A DNA stretch of 64,000 bases from Halopiger goleimassiliensis (GCF_000455345.1 NZ_HG315690.1:1129742-1193741), one strand, 5' to 3'. Positions 1 through 9,089 are shown, counted from the stretch's first letter. The notes: generated by a model from the sequence alone, not told the origin. Program-made: numbers and translations.

Positions 1-694
1 CGGAGTAGGCGCTGACGGTGCCGAACGTGATGCCGATCACCGCCACGATGGTGGTCGTGATGAAGGCGATCTGCATGCTGATGGTCATCCCGTGAACGAT
101 CCCGGCGAAGACGCCTTCCCCGGCGCGGGTCGTCCCCAGCGGGTACTCCCAGGTGCCGTAACACCTGCCGTTGGCCATCTCACCGAGACACTGCGAGACG
201 TACACCGAGTCGACCGAGGCGAACACCGGCGGCTGGAAGCCGGCCAGGATGTCCTGTTCCGGGGCGCTGATGAAGAACGGTCCGAGCAGTCCGCCCACGA
301 AGATGATCCCGAGCCACACCAGGCTCACGACCGCGGGCCGGTTGCGCTTGAACTCGGACCAGTAGTACTTCGTCATCCGCGGGTTCTGGTACAGCGGCAA
401 CACCAGGTACAGGAAGAACAACAGCAGCGTGAAGAGGAACAGGTAGTCGACGGACGACAGATCCTGATTGAGTCCGACCGTCTCGAACAGCCACGAGAGG
501 TTGAGATCCTGTCCCAGTTCTTCGAAGGTCGCTTTCCGCTCGCCGACGAATCGCCAGTCGTAGAACGCGAGCGCGAGCAACGGAATCGTCGCCGCGAGCA
601 TCAACTTCGAATTGATCGAGAGCGAGATCCCCCTCGAGTCGGCGAATTCCTCCCAATCGACGCGATCGAACCGATCCGGTTGTTCCGTTGCCAT
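1..694 (-). CDS. Dipeptide/oligopeptide ABC transporter permease, DppC-like (partial)
   Basis: This is the first 231 or so residues of an inner-membrane permease; the rest lies beyond the left edge. The protein starts MATEQPDRF at the ATG on positions 692-694, two bases after the stop of the DppB-like gene, which fits one operon. It shows two early hydrophobic segments (around residues 30-45 and 75-95), a third after a charged stretch ending FKRNRP, and then an extracytoplasmic loop with a pair of Cys. The visible part ends in a membrane segment just before the region where the EAA loop would lie. The N-terminal extension before the usual DppC start is longer than in bacterial DppC. Substrate is unknown; a peptide is likely from the family. 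Confidence 0.85.
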   Translation of the reverse strand, partial: MATEQPDRFDRVDWEEFADSRGISLSINSKLMLAATIPLLALAFYDWRFVGERKATFEELGQDLNLSWLFETVGLNQDLSSVDYLFLFTLLLFFLYLVLPLYQNPRMTKYYWSEFKRNRPAVVSLVWLGIIFVGGLLGPFFISAPEQDILAGFQPPVFASVDSVYVSQCLGEMANGRCYGTWEYPLGTTRAGEGVFAGIVHGMTISMQIAFITTTIVAVIGITFGTVSAYS

Positions 695-696
695 AG

Positions 697-1671
697 TTAT
701 CTATCGTCGTAGCTGATCCGCGGATCCATGATGGTGAATACGAGGTCCTCGAGCAGGTTGCCGACGACTGCGATGAAGGTAAACACCAGCGTCGACCCGA
801 CCACGAGGTTCGTGTCCTGTGCGACCACCGCGTCGAAGGTCAGCCGGCCGAGGCCGGGTATACTGAAGACCACCTCGACCAGCAGCGACGAGCCGAGGAA
901 GACGAACAGCAGTTGCCCGACCAGCGTCGTCGATAGCGGTACCATCGTCGGCCGCATGACGTGGTAGGCGTATGCGCGCAAGGGCGAGACGCCCTTCGCC
1001 TTGGCCGTCTTCATGAAGTCCGCGTTCAGGAACTCCGCCGATTCGTTCCGCGAGACGCGCATCAGCCCGCCTATCGACCCCGTCACGAGGACGAACACGG
1101 GCAAGACCAACTGTCTCGCGTTCTCGAGGCTGAATACGGGGACGTTCGGATCGAACGATACCGGAACCCAACCTGCCCAGATCCCGAAGATCAACAGCAG
1201 GATGATCCCGAAGAAGAAGTTCGGGATCGCGTAGCCGAAGAACGCGAAACCGGTCGCGACGTGGTCCTTCCAGCTGTACATGTTCACGGCGGAGTAGACC
1301 CCGACGAACGGACCGATCAGCACCGTGAGGATCGTCCACGGGACCGAGTACTGTGCCGTGACGTACAGCGCCTCGAGGAGTGCCTGCGTCACCGGCTGGC
1401 TCCGGTAGTCCGACCAGCCCCAGTCGAAGGTGTAGACGCTGGTGACGTAGTCGACGTACCTGACGTGGAGCGGTTGGTTGAGGCCGCGTAACTCGCGTTC
1501 TCGTTGCATGGCCTCGGCCGGATCGCCGCCCTGGAGCGCCGCTTGCGTCGCCGCCTCCTGGACGTTCGGATCCGGCGACAGCGCCAGCAACACGAACGTA
1601 ATCGAGACGATAATAAACGATACGAACGCCGCCCACGCTACGCGTAAACTAATGTATCGTGCTAGACCCAT
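697..1671 (-). CDS. Dipeptide/oligopeptide ABC transporter permease, DppB-like
   Basis: A 324-residue membrane permease of the binding-protein-dependent transport (BPD_transp_1) class. An N-terminal TM segment (residues 9-31) is followed by a periplasmic-type loop carrying RGLNQPLHVRYVDYV, the usual DppB pattern of 'lGL..p...rY..y'. The EAA-type cytoplasmic loop is visible near residues 215-240 (FMKTAKAKGVSPLRAYAYH), and the C-terminus ends in the family hallmark DPRISYDDR. It forms the transmembrane channel with the neighbouring DppC-like protein. The gene lies 104 bases after the binding-protein gene on the same strand. No ATPase genes of this operon are visible; they may lie to the left of the window. 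Confidence 0.92.
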   Translation of the reverse strand: MGLARYISLRVAWAAFVSFIIVSITFVLLALSPDPNVQEAATQAALQGGDPAEAMQRERELRGLNQPLHVRYVDYVTSVYTFDWGWSDYRSQPVTQALLEALYVTAQYSVPWTILTVLIGPFVGVYSAVNMYSWKDHVATGFAFFGYAIPNFFFGIILLLIFGIWAGWVPVSFDPNVPVFSLENARQLVLPVFVLVTGSIGGLMRVSRNESAEFLNADFMKTAKAKGVSPLRAYAYHVMRPTMVPLSTTLVGQLLFVFLGSSLLVEVVFSIPGLGRLTFDAVVAQDTNLVVGSTLVFTFIAVVGNLLEDLVFTIMDPRISYDDR

Positions 1672-1775
1672 ATCTGTACCGTGTCTGCGTCAGTTCTCAG
1701 ATTCATATCAGCTCCGCCGAATGCATTTGTCTTCCCCAGATCTAGTGGTCCTCGTCGAGAGATTCGACTACGGAC

Positions 1776-3677
1776 CTACTCGTCGAAGTGCCACGCGGCG
1801 AAGTCCCATTCGTTGGAGAAGTTCTCGATCGGTCCACGCAGGTCCGCGTTGTAGCCTATCAGGTCGTCAGCGAACACCAACATGATGTAGGGCTGTTCCT
1901 CCGCGATGTTGCGGAAGATTTCCTGGAACGTGTCGGTCAACTCCTCCCGCGACTCGGCCGCGCGGGCCTGATCGAACAGTCCTTGGGCGTCGAACTCGGG
2001 GTAGTAGCCGACCGGGTTGTACGTCGTGTTGGCACCGTCGAAGAAGGCCTCGTTCGTGATCGGGTTCCGCGGGTAGGTGTTCAGCCCGAACACGATCGAC
2101 ATGTCCCACGGCTCGTTCGAGGTGACCGAGCGGGGACCGGGGTTCTGCGGCGTCGGGTTGTCCCACTCGACGCCGATCTCGGGGTCTTCACCGCCCTCGG
2201 GATCGCCGGTCCAGTACTCGTTGTTGAACCGCGTGCCGTCGATCGCTTCGACCACGACCTCGATGCCCAGGTTCTCGTCCAGCTCCTGGGAGATGAACTC
2301 TGCCATGAGTTCGGAGGTGTTCGCCCCGGCGCTGTAGTAGATGTCGAGCACCACCTGATCCCCTTCAGGCGTGACCAGGTCGCCGCCGTCGTAGTGGTAG
2401 TCGTAGTCGGACTGGTCGAGGGCGGACTCGACGAGCGAACGTGCAACCTCGGAACCGTACTGGTCGCCGGTACCGAACGTCGGCATCTCGTCCTCGTCGG
2501 GGTAGAAGTTCGAGAAGCGGGGCTGCCACGTGTAGTGGGTCTCCGCCAGCCCGTTGTAGACGCCCTCGATGAGTTCCTCCTTGTCGATCGCGGCGGCGAG
2601 TCCCTGACGGAACTCGACGTACCGGAACAGGTTCCCCGGCCCGGCAGTCCAGCCGTTGTCGCGCATGTTGAGCGAGATGATCCGGTTGTAGGGCTGGGGA
2701 ACCTGATTGACGGAGACGTCCGAATTGTTCACGAACTCCTGGTAGCGCTCCGGCGGGAGTTCGACCTCGTCGGCCTCCCCGGTCTGGAGGGCTCCGAGTC
2801 GCGCGGACTGTTCCTGCATGACGCTGATCGAGGCCCCCTCAAAGTACGGCGCGCCTTCGAACAGGTCGGGCCCTTCGTCGATGTCCTGGATGTAGTAGTC
2901 GTCGTTGCGCGTGTAGGTGATCCCCGAACCGCGGTTCCACTCCTCGAGTTCGTACGCACCGAGGTTCCCGGTGAACTGGAGTTCCAGCAGTTCCTCGTCC
3001 TGCTGGAGGCCGTCGACGTCCTCCTCGTCGACGTACGGTTCGACCAGATCCCGCGGGATCGGATACTCGAGCGGGGCGAACGTCTCGGGCCACAGCAGTT
3101 CCGGGTCCTCGAGTTCGGCCTGGAACTCGTACGTGCTGTTTTGCTCGACGTGGACCCCGTCCCAGTCGACCGCGTTGGCGGTGTTGGCCCAGTCGGCCTG
3201 GTGGAGTTCCTGGATCTGGTAGACGAACGATTCGGCGGTGACCTCGCCGTACGGGTCGCTGAACTCGAGTCCCTCGCGAACGTCGAACACCCAGACCTCG
3301 CCGTTGTCGGTGTCCATGTCGTACAACAGCGGGAAGTAGTCCTGATTCGCGTCGAAGGTGTACCCCATGTCGAGGGCGTACCCAATCGCCACTCCGGCAC
3401 CGTTCTCGGTGTTGTACAGCGGGTTCAGGGTCGTAAAGGTATTCCCCGACACGGCGTCGTACGTGCCGCTGACTTCGGGCAGTTCGTCGACGTCGTCGAT
3501 GTCGCTCTCGTTGTCACCGAAGTCGTCGCTCGTGCCGTTTCCGTCCCCATTGCCGTCGCCGTTGCCGTTCCCCTCGTCGCCGCCGGCACAGCCAGCGAGA
3601 CCGACCGCAGATCCCACGCCGAGGAGGGCGAGCATCTCCCGTCGTGACTTGCCATACCGTTCACGTGAGTGTGACAT
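1776..3677 (-). CDS. ABC transporter substrate-binding lipoprotein, SBP_bac_5 family (normal domain order)
   Basis: A 633-residue secreted peptide-type binding protein. The chosen start gives MSHSRERYGKSRREMLALLG, a twin-arginine (Tat) signal, followed by a lipobox LAGC and a low-complexity Gly/Asn/Asp linker typical of haloarchaeal lipoproteins. A longer reading begins nine codons upstream but would put the start inside the promoter-to-start spacer. The mature part opens with FTTLNPLYNTENG (domain I start) and ends with the standard C-terminal pattern DTFQEIFRNIAEEQPYIMLV, so the domain order is normal, unlike the second binding protein in this window. It is the first gene of the leftward operon with DppB- and DppC-like permeases. 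A TATA-like box lies about 26-34 bases upstream. Confidence 0.93.
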   Translation of the reverse strand: MSHSRERYGKSRREMLALLGVGSAVGLAGCAGGDEGNGNGDGNGDGNGTSDDFGDNESDIDDVDELPEVSGTYDAVSGNTFTTLNPLYNTENGAGVAIGYALDMGYTFDANQDYFPLLYDMDTDNGEVWVFDVREGLEFSDPYGEVTAESFVYQIQELHQADWANTANAVDWDGVHVEQNSTYEFQAELEDPELLWPETFAPLEYPIPRDLVEPYVDEEDVDGLQQDEELLELQFTGNLGAYELEEWNRGSGITYTRNDDYYIQDIDEGPDLFEGAPYFEGASISVMQEQSARLGALQTGEADEVELPPERYQEFVNNSDVSVNQVPQPYNRIISLNMRDNGWTAGPGNLFRYVEFRQGLAAAIDKEELIEGVYNGLAETHYTWQPRFSNFYPDEDEMPTFGTGDQYGSEVARSLVESALDQSDYDYHYDGGDLVTPEGDQVVLDIYYSAGANTSELMAEFISQELDENLGIEVVVEAIDGTRFNNEYWTGDPEGGEDPEIGVEWDNPTPQNPGPRSVTSNEPWDMSIVFGLNTYPRNPITNEAFFDGANTTYNPVGYYPEFDAQGLFDQARAAESREELTDTFQEIFRNIAEEQPYIMLVFADDLIGYNADLRGPIENFSNEWDFAAWHFDE

Positions 3678-3702
3678 ACTGTTCCATGTTGGATAACAGC
3701 AC

Positions 3703-3711
3703 ATTATAAAA
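3703..3711 (-). promoter_or_regulatory. TATA-like promoter of the leftward peptide transporter
   Basis: The minus strand reads ttttataat about 26-34 bases before the ATG at 3677. This is the spacing expected for an archaeal TATA box driving a leaderless transcript, and it supports the chosen start. Confidence 0.6.
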
Positions 3712-4212
3712 CTAACGATTGTCTTGCAAAAGGAGTAGATGTGCGTTTACTGGCCACCACGTTTGGCGTACAAACAACGGAATGACGAGCAAATGCGCGC
3801 ATGAATCGAATATTTTTACACCCGCGCTCAAACGGCCTAACAGGCCGAATTACGTCCAGTTCGTTATCATATTCCGGGGTGGAATAGCATCGTCGTTTCT
3901 GAACGTTCGTCGTAAATGATCACATTCCACGGCCAAGACGTCAGCCGTCGGATCGGAGTCCTCGACAGAGAGACGACGCGGTCGCTTCGAAGCCGCGTAC
4001 GAACGGAAATCCGGGTCGATAGCGCCACAAGTTCGCCATCCCGGGTACGATAGAACTGCCGAGTTTCCGAGAGAAGTCGCTGACGGGTGAACGACGAGCG
4101 AATGCGTCCAGTGATCGGTGCGGGGGCGACTCCCTCCCACAGACCGGATGGAAGCCCGTTACACCACAGATCCATTGTTTAAATGATTTTTACTCCTATA
4201 TCGCCACTGTCG
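3712..4212. other. Intergenic region between divergent transporter operons, no supported gene
   Basis: About 500 bases between the two divergently transcribed transporter operons. Short reading frames exist on the minus strand (up to about 100 codons), but they are rich in Arg/Ser, have no recognisable motif and lack the acidic composition of the flanking genes. I see no convincing gene. The region probably holds control sequences for both operons. Confidence 0.6.
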
Positions 4213-4293
4213 CACATGTTTGTCCACTAACTACCAGAATAGGTTGAGGTGTTCCTCCCGGTATATGGCGACAACTTTATATCACATGTTTGT
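4213..4293 (+). repeat. Pair of 11-bp direct repeats flanking the promoter of the rightward transporter operon
   Basis: The sequence cacatgtttgt occurs exactly at 4213-4223 and again at 4283-4293, 70 bases apart. The second copy begins at the downstream edge of a TATA-like box and ends 13 bases before the start codon, a position typical of an operator. No regulator gene lies next to it. Confidence 0.55.
4276..4282 (+). promoter_or_regulatory. TATA-like promoter of the rightward peptide transporter
   Basis: The motif tttatat lies 25-31 bases before the ATG at 4307. This fits a leaderless archaeal transcript and favours the 4307 start over an upstream in-frame ATG at 4220. Confidence 0.6.
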
Positions 4294-4306
4294 GCTAGGC
4301 ACTGCT

Positions 4307-6157
4307 ATGCCGGATGCTAAGGAACGGCAGGACGTAGATCAGACACGACGAACGATGCTCGCGGTTCTGGGGGGAAGCGCAACGGTCGGACTCGCCGGAT
4401 GTTCCGCACTCATCGACGACGGGAACGGCGAGGACGGCAACGGTGACGGCAACGGTGACGGCTGGGAGGACCTGGAAACCAGCGAGAACGCCGACAAGGC
4501 CCAGGCTGCCTGGGAACGAGTCCTCGAGAACACCGCCCCCGAAGAGGAGGACGTCCGCAACGAGGCCTACATAGAGATCGAGGAGGCCGTCAGGGACGAC
4601 ATGGTCATCCTCCCCCTCTATCACGAACTCGAGGAGATCTTCTCCTACGACTACGTCGACGCCCCCGAAACGGGGTCGCTCGGCTTCTGGATGCAGCAGC
4701 ACAACCGGACGGAGCTGACCAACGGCGACGACGAACTCACGCTGTTGAACTCCAGCTTCGACGAACTCGACCCGATCATGTCCACCGACACCGCCTCGGG
4801 TCGGGTCATCAACCAGATCTACGAGAAGCTGACCCACTACACCAACGGGACGGACGAAGTCGAGAACCAACTCCTCGAGGACTTCACTCTCTCGGACGAC
4901 GGTCTGACCTACACCTTCGAGATCAAGGAGGGCGTCCAGTTCCACGACGGCCGCGAGCTGACCGCCGACGACATCAAGTACTCGTGGCGGCGGATGGCCG
5001 AATCCGAGTACAGCGAGCGACAGACGTTCATGATCGCGACGCCGAACGGGCTCGGCATCGAGTACGAGGAGTCCGACGACGGCGGCATCGAACCGGACTC
5101 CATCGCGGTCGACGTGATCGACGACTACACGTTCGAGGTCACGCTCCGCGAACCCAACCCGAAAACGATCGAAATCCTCACGTACTCGGCGTTCGCCGCC
5201 ATTCCGGAAGGTCTCGTCGGCGACATCGAGGGCTACGACGGCGAAATCGACCACGGGGAGTTCCAGACGGACACCGCAATCGGAACGGGTCCGTTCCAGT
5301 ACGAGGAGTTCAACCCCGGCGAGGACATGGTCGTCAGCCGGTTCGACGACTACCACGGCGAAACGGCCAGCGTCGAGACGATCCGCTGGCTCGAGATCGA
5401 GGACGCGGAAGCCCAGTGGACGAACATCGTCGAAGGGAACCTCGACATCTTCGACATCCCGACGCCGCAGTACGACCCCGACCTGATCGACGCCGAGGAA
5501 GACGAGGCGGGCAACCGCTCGGGCGAGTACGGCCCGATCGAGAACGACGAGGTGCTCAACTACAGCGCAGCGCCCCAGACGAGCATCTACTACTTCGGCT
5601 TCAACGTCACGAACGTTCCCCGGCCGGTCCGACGTGCTATCGCGTACGTCACCGACCACGAGGAACTCATCGAAGAGGTTTTCTCGGAACGCGGCTCCCC
5701 GGCGTACAGCTTCACGCCGCCGGGCCTCTGGCCCACGGGTGAGGAAGGGTACGAACAGTGGGTCGACGAGTGGCCCTACGGCGTCAACGAGACCGACACC
5801 GAAAGCGCCGCCGACGAACTCGAGGAGGCCGGCTTCACCGAGGACGACCCGTTCGAGCTGACCGCCAACACGTACGCCAGCGCGCCGGAGTACGCCGACC
5901 TGGCCGACCTGATCCGCCAGAAGCTCTCCGGTCTCGGCGTCGAGATCCAGATCGAAGAGACGCAGTTCTCCACGCTGCAGGACCGCGGTGAGGACGGCGA
6001 CCTCGAGATGTACTCGCTCGGCTGGACCTGGAGCTGGGTCGACCCCGCGTACGGTCACTACGGGTTCGAACCCAAACTCACCAACACGTCCGAGATGCCC
6101 GAAAACGGGGGCAGCTACTACCTCGACTGGCACACCAACCTCGACGAAGAGGCCTGA
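4307..6157 (+). CDS. ABC transporter substrate-binding lipoprotein, SBP_bac_5 family, apparently circularly permuted
   Basis: A 616-residue Tat lipoprotein. The signal has QTRRTMLAVLGG and a lipobox LAGC with Cys32, then a Gly/Asp/Asn linker. Residues about 57-128 (NEAYIEIEEAVRDDMVILPL, then YHELEEIFSYDYVDAP) match what is normally the C-terminal end of this family (the pattern 'r..y.eiq.ii.ed.p.ipLy'). The usual N-terminal start of domain I (LTLLNSSFDELDPIMS) follows only at about residue 143. The protein then runs colinearly through GVQFHDGRELTADDIKYSWR and WSWVDPAYGHYGFEP, and stops at YYLDWHTNLDEEA, where normal members continue into the segment found here at the front. It heads a five-gene operon with DppB, DppC and two ATPases. 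The family binds peptides or similar oligomers; the ligand here is unknown. Confidence 0.9.
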   Translation: MPDAKERQDVDQTRRTMLAVLGGSATVGLAGCSALIDDGNGEDGNGDGNGDGWEDLETSENADKAQAAWERVLENTAPEEEDVRNEAYIEIEEAVRDDMVILPLYHELEEIFSYDYVDAPETGSLGFWMQQHNRTELTNGDDELTLLNSSFDELDPIMSTDTASGRVINQIYEKLTHYTNGTDEVENQLLEDFTLSDDGLTYTFEIKEGVQFHDGRELTADDIKYSWRRMAESEYSERQTFMIATPNGLGIEYEESDDGGIEPDSIAVDVIDDYTFEVTLREPNPKTIEILTYSAFAAIPEGLVGDIEGYDGEIDHGEFQTDTAIGTGPFQYEEFNPGEDMVVSRFDDYHGETASVETIRWLEIEDAEAQWTNIVEGNLDIFDIPTPQYDPDLIDAEEDEAGNRSGEYGPIENDEVLNYSAAPQTSIYYFGFNVTNVPRPVRRAIAYVTDHEELIEEVFSERGSPAYSFTPPGLWPTGEEGYEQWVDEWPYGVNETDTESAADELEEAGFTEDDPFELTANTYASAPEYADLADLIRQKLSGLGVEIQIEETQFSTLQDRGEDGDLEMYSLGWTWSWVDPAYGHYGFEPKLTNTSEMPENGGSYYLDWHTNLDEEA

Positions 6158-6300
6158 TCGACCCCCCTCTACCTACGTTCGGTCCCCGATCCCGGGGAGA
6201 GGGAGAAACATAATGCTTAGTTACCCGCGGAAGTGACGACTAATTGGACAAGTATGCAACGGTATACGAATAGAAATCTCAACATTCCAAGTGATATACG

Positions 6301-7362
6301 ATGAGTCGCTGGACGTACTTCTTGAAGCGGCTCCTCCTGTCGGTCCCAGTCCTGTTTCTAGCACTGACGCTGATCTTCGTGCTGTTACGGATGGGACCGA
6401 TCGACCCGGTCGCTGCAAGACTCGGACCCGAAGCGTCCGGAGCCGACGCTGCACTGATGCGTGAACGTCTCGGCCTCAACGATCCGCTCTGGGAGCAGTA
6501 CGTGAACTTCGCCTGGGACTTCCTGACGTTCGACCTCGGCCAGTCGTGGGTCGTCTACGCGGACATGGAGGTAGTCGACGTCCTGTCCTGGACTGCTCCG
6601 CCCACGCTCTGGCTGGGCTTCTGGGCCATCCTGCTGCCTCTGTTTATCGGCATCCCGCTCGGCTTCTACGCCGGCCTCCGGCCCAATACGGCCAGTGACT
6701 ACCTGGCCTCCATCGGCGGGATCCTCTGGCAGGCGATGCCGAACTTCTGGCTGTCGATCATGTTCCTGGCGGTCCTCCGGCAGACCCAGGGTTCCGACTG
6801 GTTCGACTGGTACGAGATCGGTCCCGATCTCAACAGCGTCACCGGCACGCCGGATCTCGGGTTCGCCGCCATGAACTGGATCGACGCCGGCATCGTTTCG
6901 ATCCCGTACCCGACCGGCATCGACTGGGGACTGCTCGCACACGACATCAAACTCATCCTCCCGCCGGCCATCGTCCTCGGCTCGGCGTCGATGGCCGCCG
7001 AGTTGCGCATCGGTCGGACGGCGATCCTCGAGACGATCAACTCCAACTACGTCGTCACGGCCAAAGCGAAGGGGGTGAAAGACCGGGTCATCATCTGGAA
7101 ACACGTCTTCAGGAACGCGTTGATCCCACTGGTCCCGGTCATCACCAACGAGGCATTCCTGCTGATCGGCGGTTCCGTGATCGTCGAGCAGATCTTCAAC
7201 ATCAACGGCCTCGGGCGTACCTTCTTCCGTGCGATGGTCCAGGGTGACTTGCCGCTTGCGGGAGCGTTGCTGTTCATCTTCACACTGATCATCATCCTGC
7301 TGAATATCCTGCAGGACTTCCTCTACACCATCATCGATCCACGAGTGGGGTACGACCAATGA
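6301..7362 (+). CDS. Dipeptide/oligopeptide ABC transporter permease, DppB-like
   Basis: A 353-residue permease with an N-terminal TM segment (FLKRLLLSVPVLFLALTLIF), the DppB-type loop RERLGLNDPLWEQYVNFA, and an EAA-type loop near residues 245-275 (YVVTAKAKGVKDRVIIWKHV). It ends DPRVGYDQ, the family C-terminal signature. Its last codon overlaps the next gene's start by the ATGA arrangement, so the two are translationally coupled. It pairs with the DppC-like protein to form the channel. It is a distant paralog of the permease at 697-1671. Confidence 0.93.
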   Translation: MSRWTYFLKRLLLSVPVLFLALTLIFVLLRMGPIDPVAARLGPEASGADAALMRERLGLNDPLWEQYVNFAWDFLTFDLGQSWVVYADMEVVDVLSWTAPPTLWLGFWAILLPLFIGIPLGFYAGLRPNTASDYLASIGGILWQAMPNFWLSIMFLAVLRQTQGSDWFDWYEIGPDLNSVTGTPDLGFAAMNWIDAGIVSIPYPTGIDWGLLAHDIKLILPPAIVLGSASMAAELRIGRTAILETINSNYVVTAKAKGVKDRVIIWKHVFRNALIPLVPVITNEAFLLIGGSVIVEQIFNINGLGRTFFRAMVQGDLPLAGALLFIFTLIIILLNILQDFLYTIIDPRVGYDQ

Positions 7363-9089
7363 GAACTACGGACACAGCCGAAACGACCGGTCCGGACGCC
7401 GAAGAAACGCTACTTCGCGAGCGCATCGCGGACAATCCCCGCCCGGCGCTGCTCTGGCTCCTCGGGGCCGGAGTGCTCGTCGCCCTCGAGTTCGGACGTA
7501 TCATGGGCGGCGTGCTCCAGCTCGGGTCGGCGGCGTCGTTCGTCCTCGGTGGCCTCGCCAAGATTCCCGGCTGGCTCGGCGGCAACGTCGGCGACGCGAC
7601 GCTTCCGATCCTGGAATACGTCGTCAGCGACGCCGTGACCCTGGTGCTGCTGTTCGCCGGGGCAGTGCTGCTCACCAACGTCCTCCCGTGGTCGATCGCC
7701 GACGTCGTCGACGCCGACGTGAGTCGCCGGAAGCTGGTCTACCTCGAGCGGATCGTTCTGACGGGGGTCCTCGCCGGGATCACTTTCCTGGTGATGCTCA
7801 CGCCCGTCGGATCGATCGCCAGGGGAGTGTTGGCCGCCCCGTTCGAGACCCTCTCGTCGGTTCCGACCATCACCAGCCACGAGGTAATCTCGAATCAGGG
7901 CCACAGATTGCCCGACGGCGGCTGGGAAGGGACCTTCCTCGGTCTCTCGCCCGCTATCGCGTGGGCGATCCGTGTCCTCCTGGTCTACGCCTACGCGTTC
8001 GCAGTGATCGCGTGGATCTGGAAGGGCTACAACGTCTACCGGGAGCACTACCGGCAGGCCGACTGGACGCCCCGCGACGACACGCTCCGTCGGCTTCGAA
8101 ACCACTACTGGGGCCTGTTCGGGATGTTCGTCGTGTTGCTGTTCGTGGTCACGGCGCTGTGGGCTCCTGCCGTCAGTCCCACGACGGCAGAACAGAACAT
8201 CTACTCGCCGTATCAACACGAGGTCGAATACCTCAACGACGACGGCGAGGTCGAATCGATTCTCGTCGGACAGGCGAACCTCGACACGCAATCCGATAAT
8301 CAAAACACCGTCGGGCCGTTGAGTTACGACCAGTACGACCGCTGGAAGCCCCTCGGAACGACGCCGAACGGGCAAGACATGATGACACATCTCGCCTATG
8401 GTGCCCAGACGTCGCTCCTGATCGGGCTGCTGGCGATCGGTCTCGGTGGCCTGATCGCCGTCTCGCTGTCGCTGGTGACCGCCTACTACAAGGGCGTGAT
8501 CGACGTCGTCACGGTGGTTACCAGCGACACGATCATCTCCATCCCCGCGTTCCTGCTCGTGATGATGATCTCGGTGCTGTTCAACGAGGGGAACCACTAC
8601 CTCGCCCAACCCATGGACGGCGCGCTGTTGCTCGGCCTGGTCTTCGCGTTCATCTACTGGCCGGGAATGTGGCGCTCCATCCGCGGCCCCTCGTTACAGG
8701 TCGCCGAAGAGGAATGGGTCGACGCAGCGAAGAGTTACGGACAGACTCCAGGAAACACGATGCGCAAACACATGGCACCGTACATCGCGGGCTACATCAT
8801 GATCTACGGCTCGCTCCTGCTGGGTGGCGTCATCATCTTCACCGCCGCCCTCTCGTTCCTCGGCCTCGGCATCAACGCGCCGACGCCGGAGTGGGGCCGG
8901 CTCGTCAGCGACGGCCAGTACTTCGTCTCGACGTCCTCCTGGCACGTCGCGACCATCCCTGGCCTGATGATCGTCCTCGTCGTGACCGCGTTCAACGCCC
9001 TCGGCGACGGGCTCCGTGACGCGATCGATCCGGAGGCCGACGTCAGTGCCGACGATGCAGGTGCCGCAGCAGCCGGAGGTGGTGGCTAA
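7359..9089 (+). CDS. ABC transporter permease, DppC-like with long N-terminal membrane extension
   Basis: A 576-residue permease, nearly twice the usual DppC length of about 300. The conserved permease core is in the last 300 residues: the segment LGTTPNGQDMMTHLAYGAQTS, the EAA loop around residues 445-475 (VAEEEWVDAAKSYGQTPGN), LSFLGLGINAPTPEWGRL, and the C-terminal NALGDGLRDAIDP. The first 250 residues add about four extra hydrophobic segments with loops (for instance YVVSDAVTLVLLFAGAVLL). It ends in an Ala/Gly-rich tail. The gene overlaps dppB by four bases and the ATPase gene by one base (TAATG). The extension has no function I can assign. Confidence 0.9.
   Translation: MRTTDTAETTGPDAEETLLRERIADNPRPALLWLLGAGVLVALEFGRIMGGVLQLGSAASFVLGGLAKIPGWLGGNVGDATLPILEYVVSDAVTLVLLFAGAVLLTNVLPWSIADVVDADVSRRKLVYLERIVLTGVLAGITFLVMLTPVGSIARGVLAAPFETLSSVPTITSHEVISNQGHRLPDGGWEGTFLGLSPAIAWAIRVLLVYAYAFAVIAWIWKGYNVYREHYRQADWTPRDDTLRRLRNHYWGLFGMFVVLLFVVTALWAPAVSPTTAEQNIYSPYQHEVEYLNDDGEVESILVGQANLDTQSDNQNTVGPLSYDQYDRWKPLGTTPNGQDMMTHLAYGAQTSLLIGLLAIGLGGLIAVSLSLVTAYYKGVIDVVTVVTSDTIISIPAFLLVMMISVLFNEGNHYLAQPMDGALLLGLVFAFIYWPGMWRSIRGPSLQVAEEEWVDAAKSYGQTPGNTMRKHMAPYIAGYIMIYGSLLLGGVIIFTAALSFLGLGINAPTPEWGRLVSDGQYFVSTSSWHVATIPGLMIVLVVTAFNALGDGLRDAIDPEADVSADDAGAAAAGGGG

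Noticed and set aside
1788-3647. A 619-codon open frame on the plus strand opposite the binding-protein gene
   Set aside because: It mirrors the GC-rich coding strand, has a Val/Arg/Leu-rich composition with no family pattern, and the minus strand carries a clear SBP_bac_5 protein.
1776-3677. Circular permutation in the first binding protein
   Set aside because: The domain I opening (FTTLNPLYNTENG) follows the signal and the usual C-terminal pattern (IFRNIAEEQPYIML) is at the end, so the order is normal.
3850-4175. Short minus-strand genes in the transporter intergenic region
   Set aside because: Arg/Ser/Thr-rich products without acidic bias, motifs or promoter; overlapping frames of similar length suggest chance.
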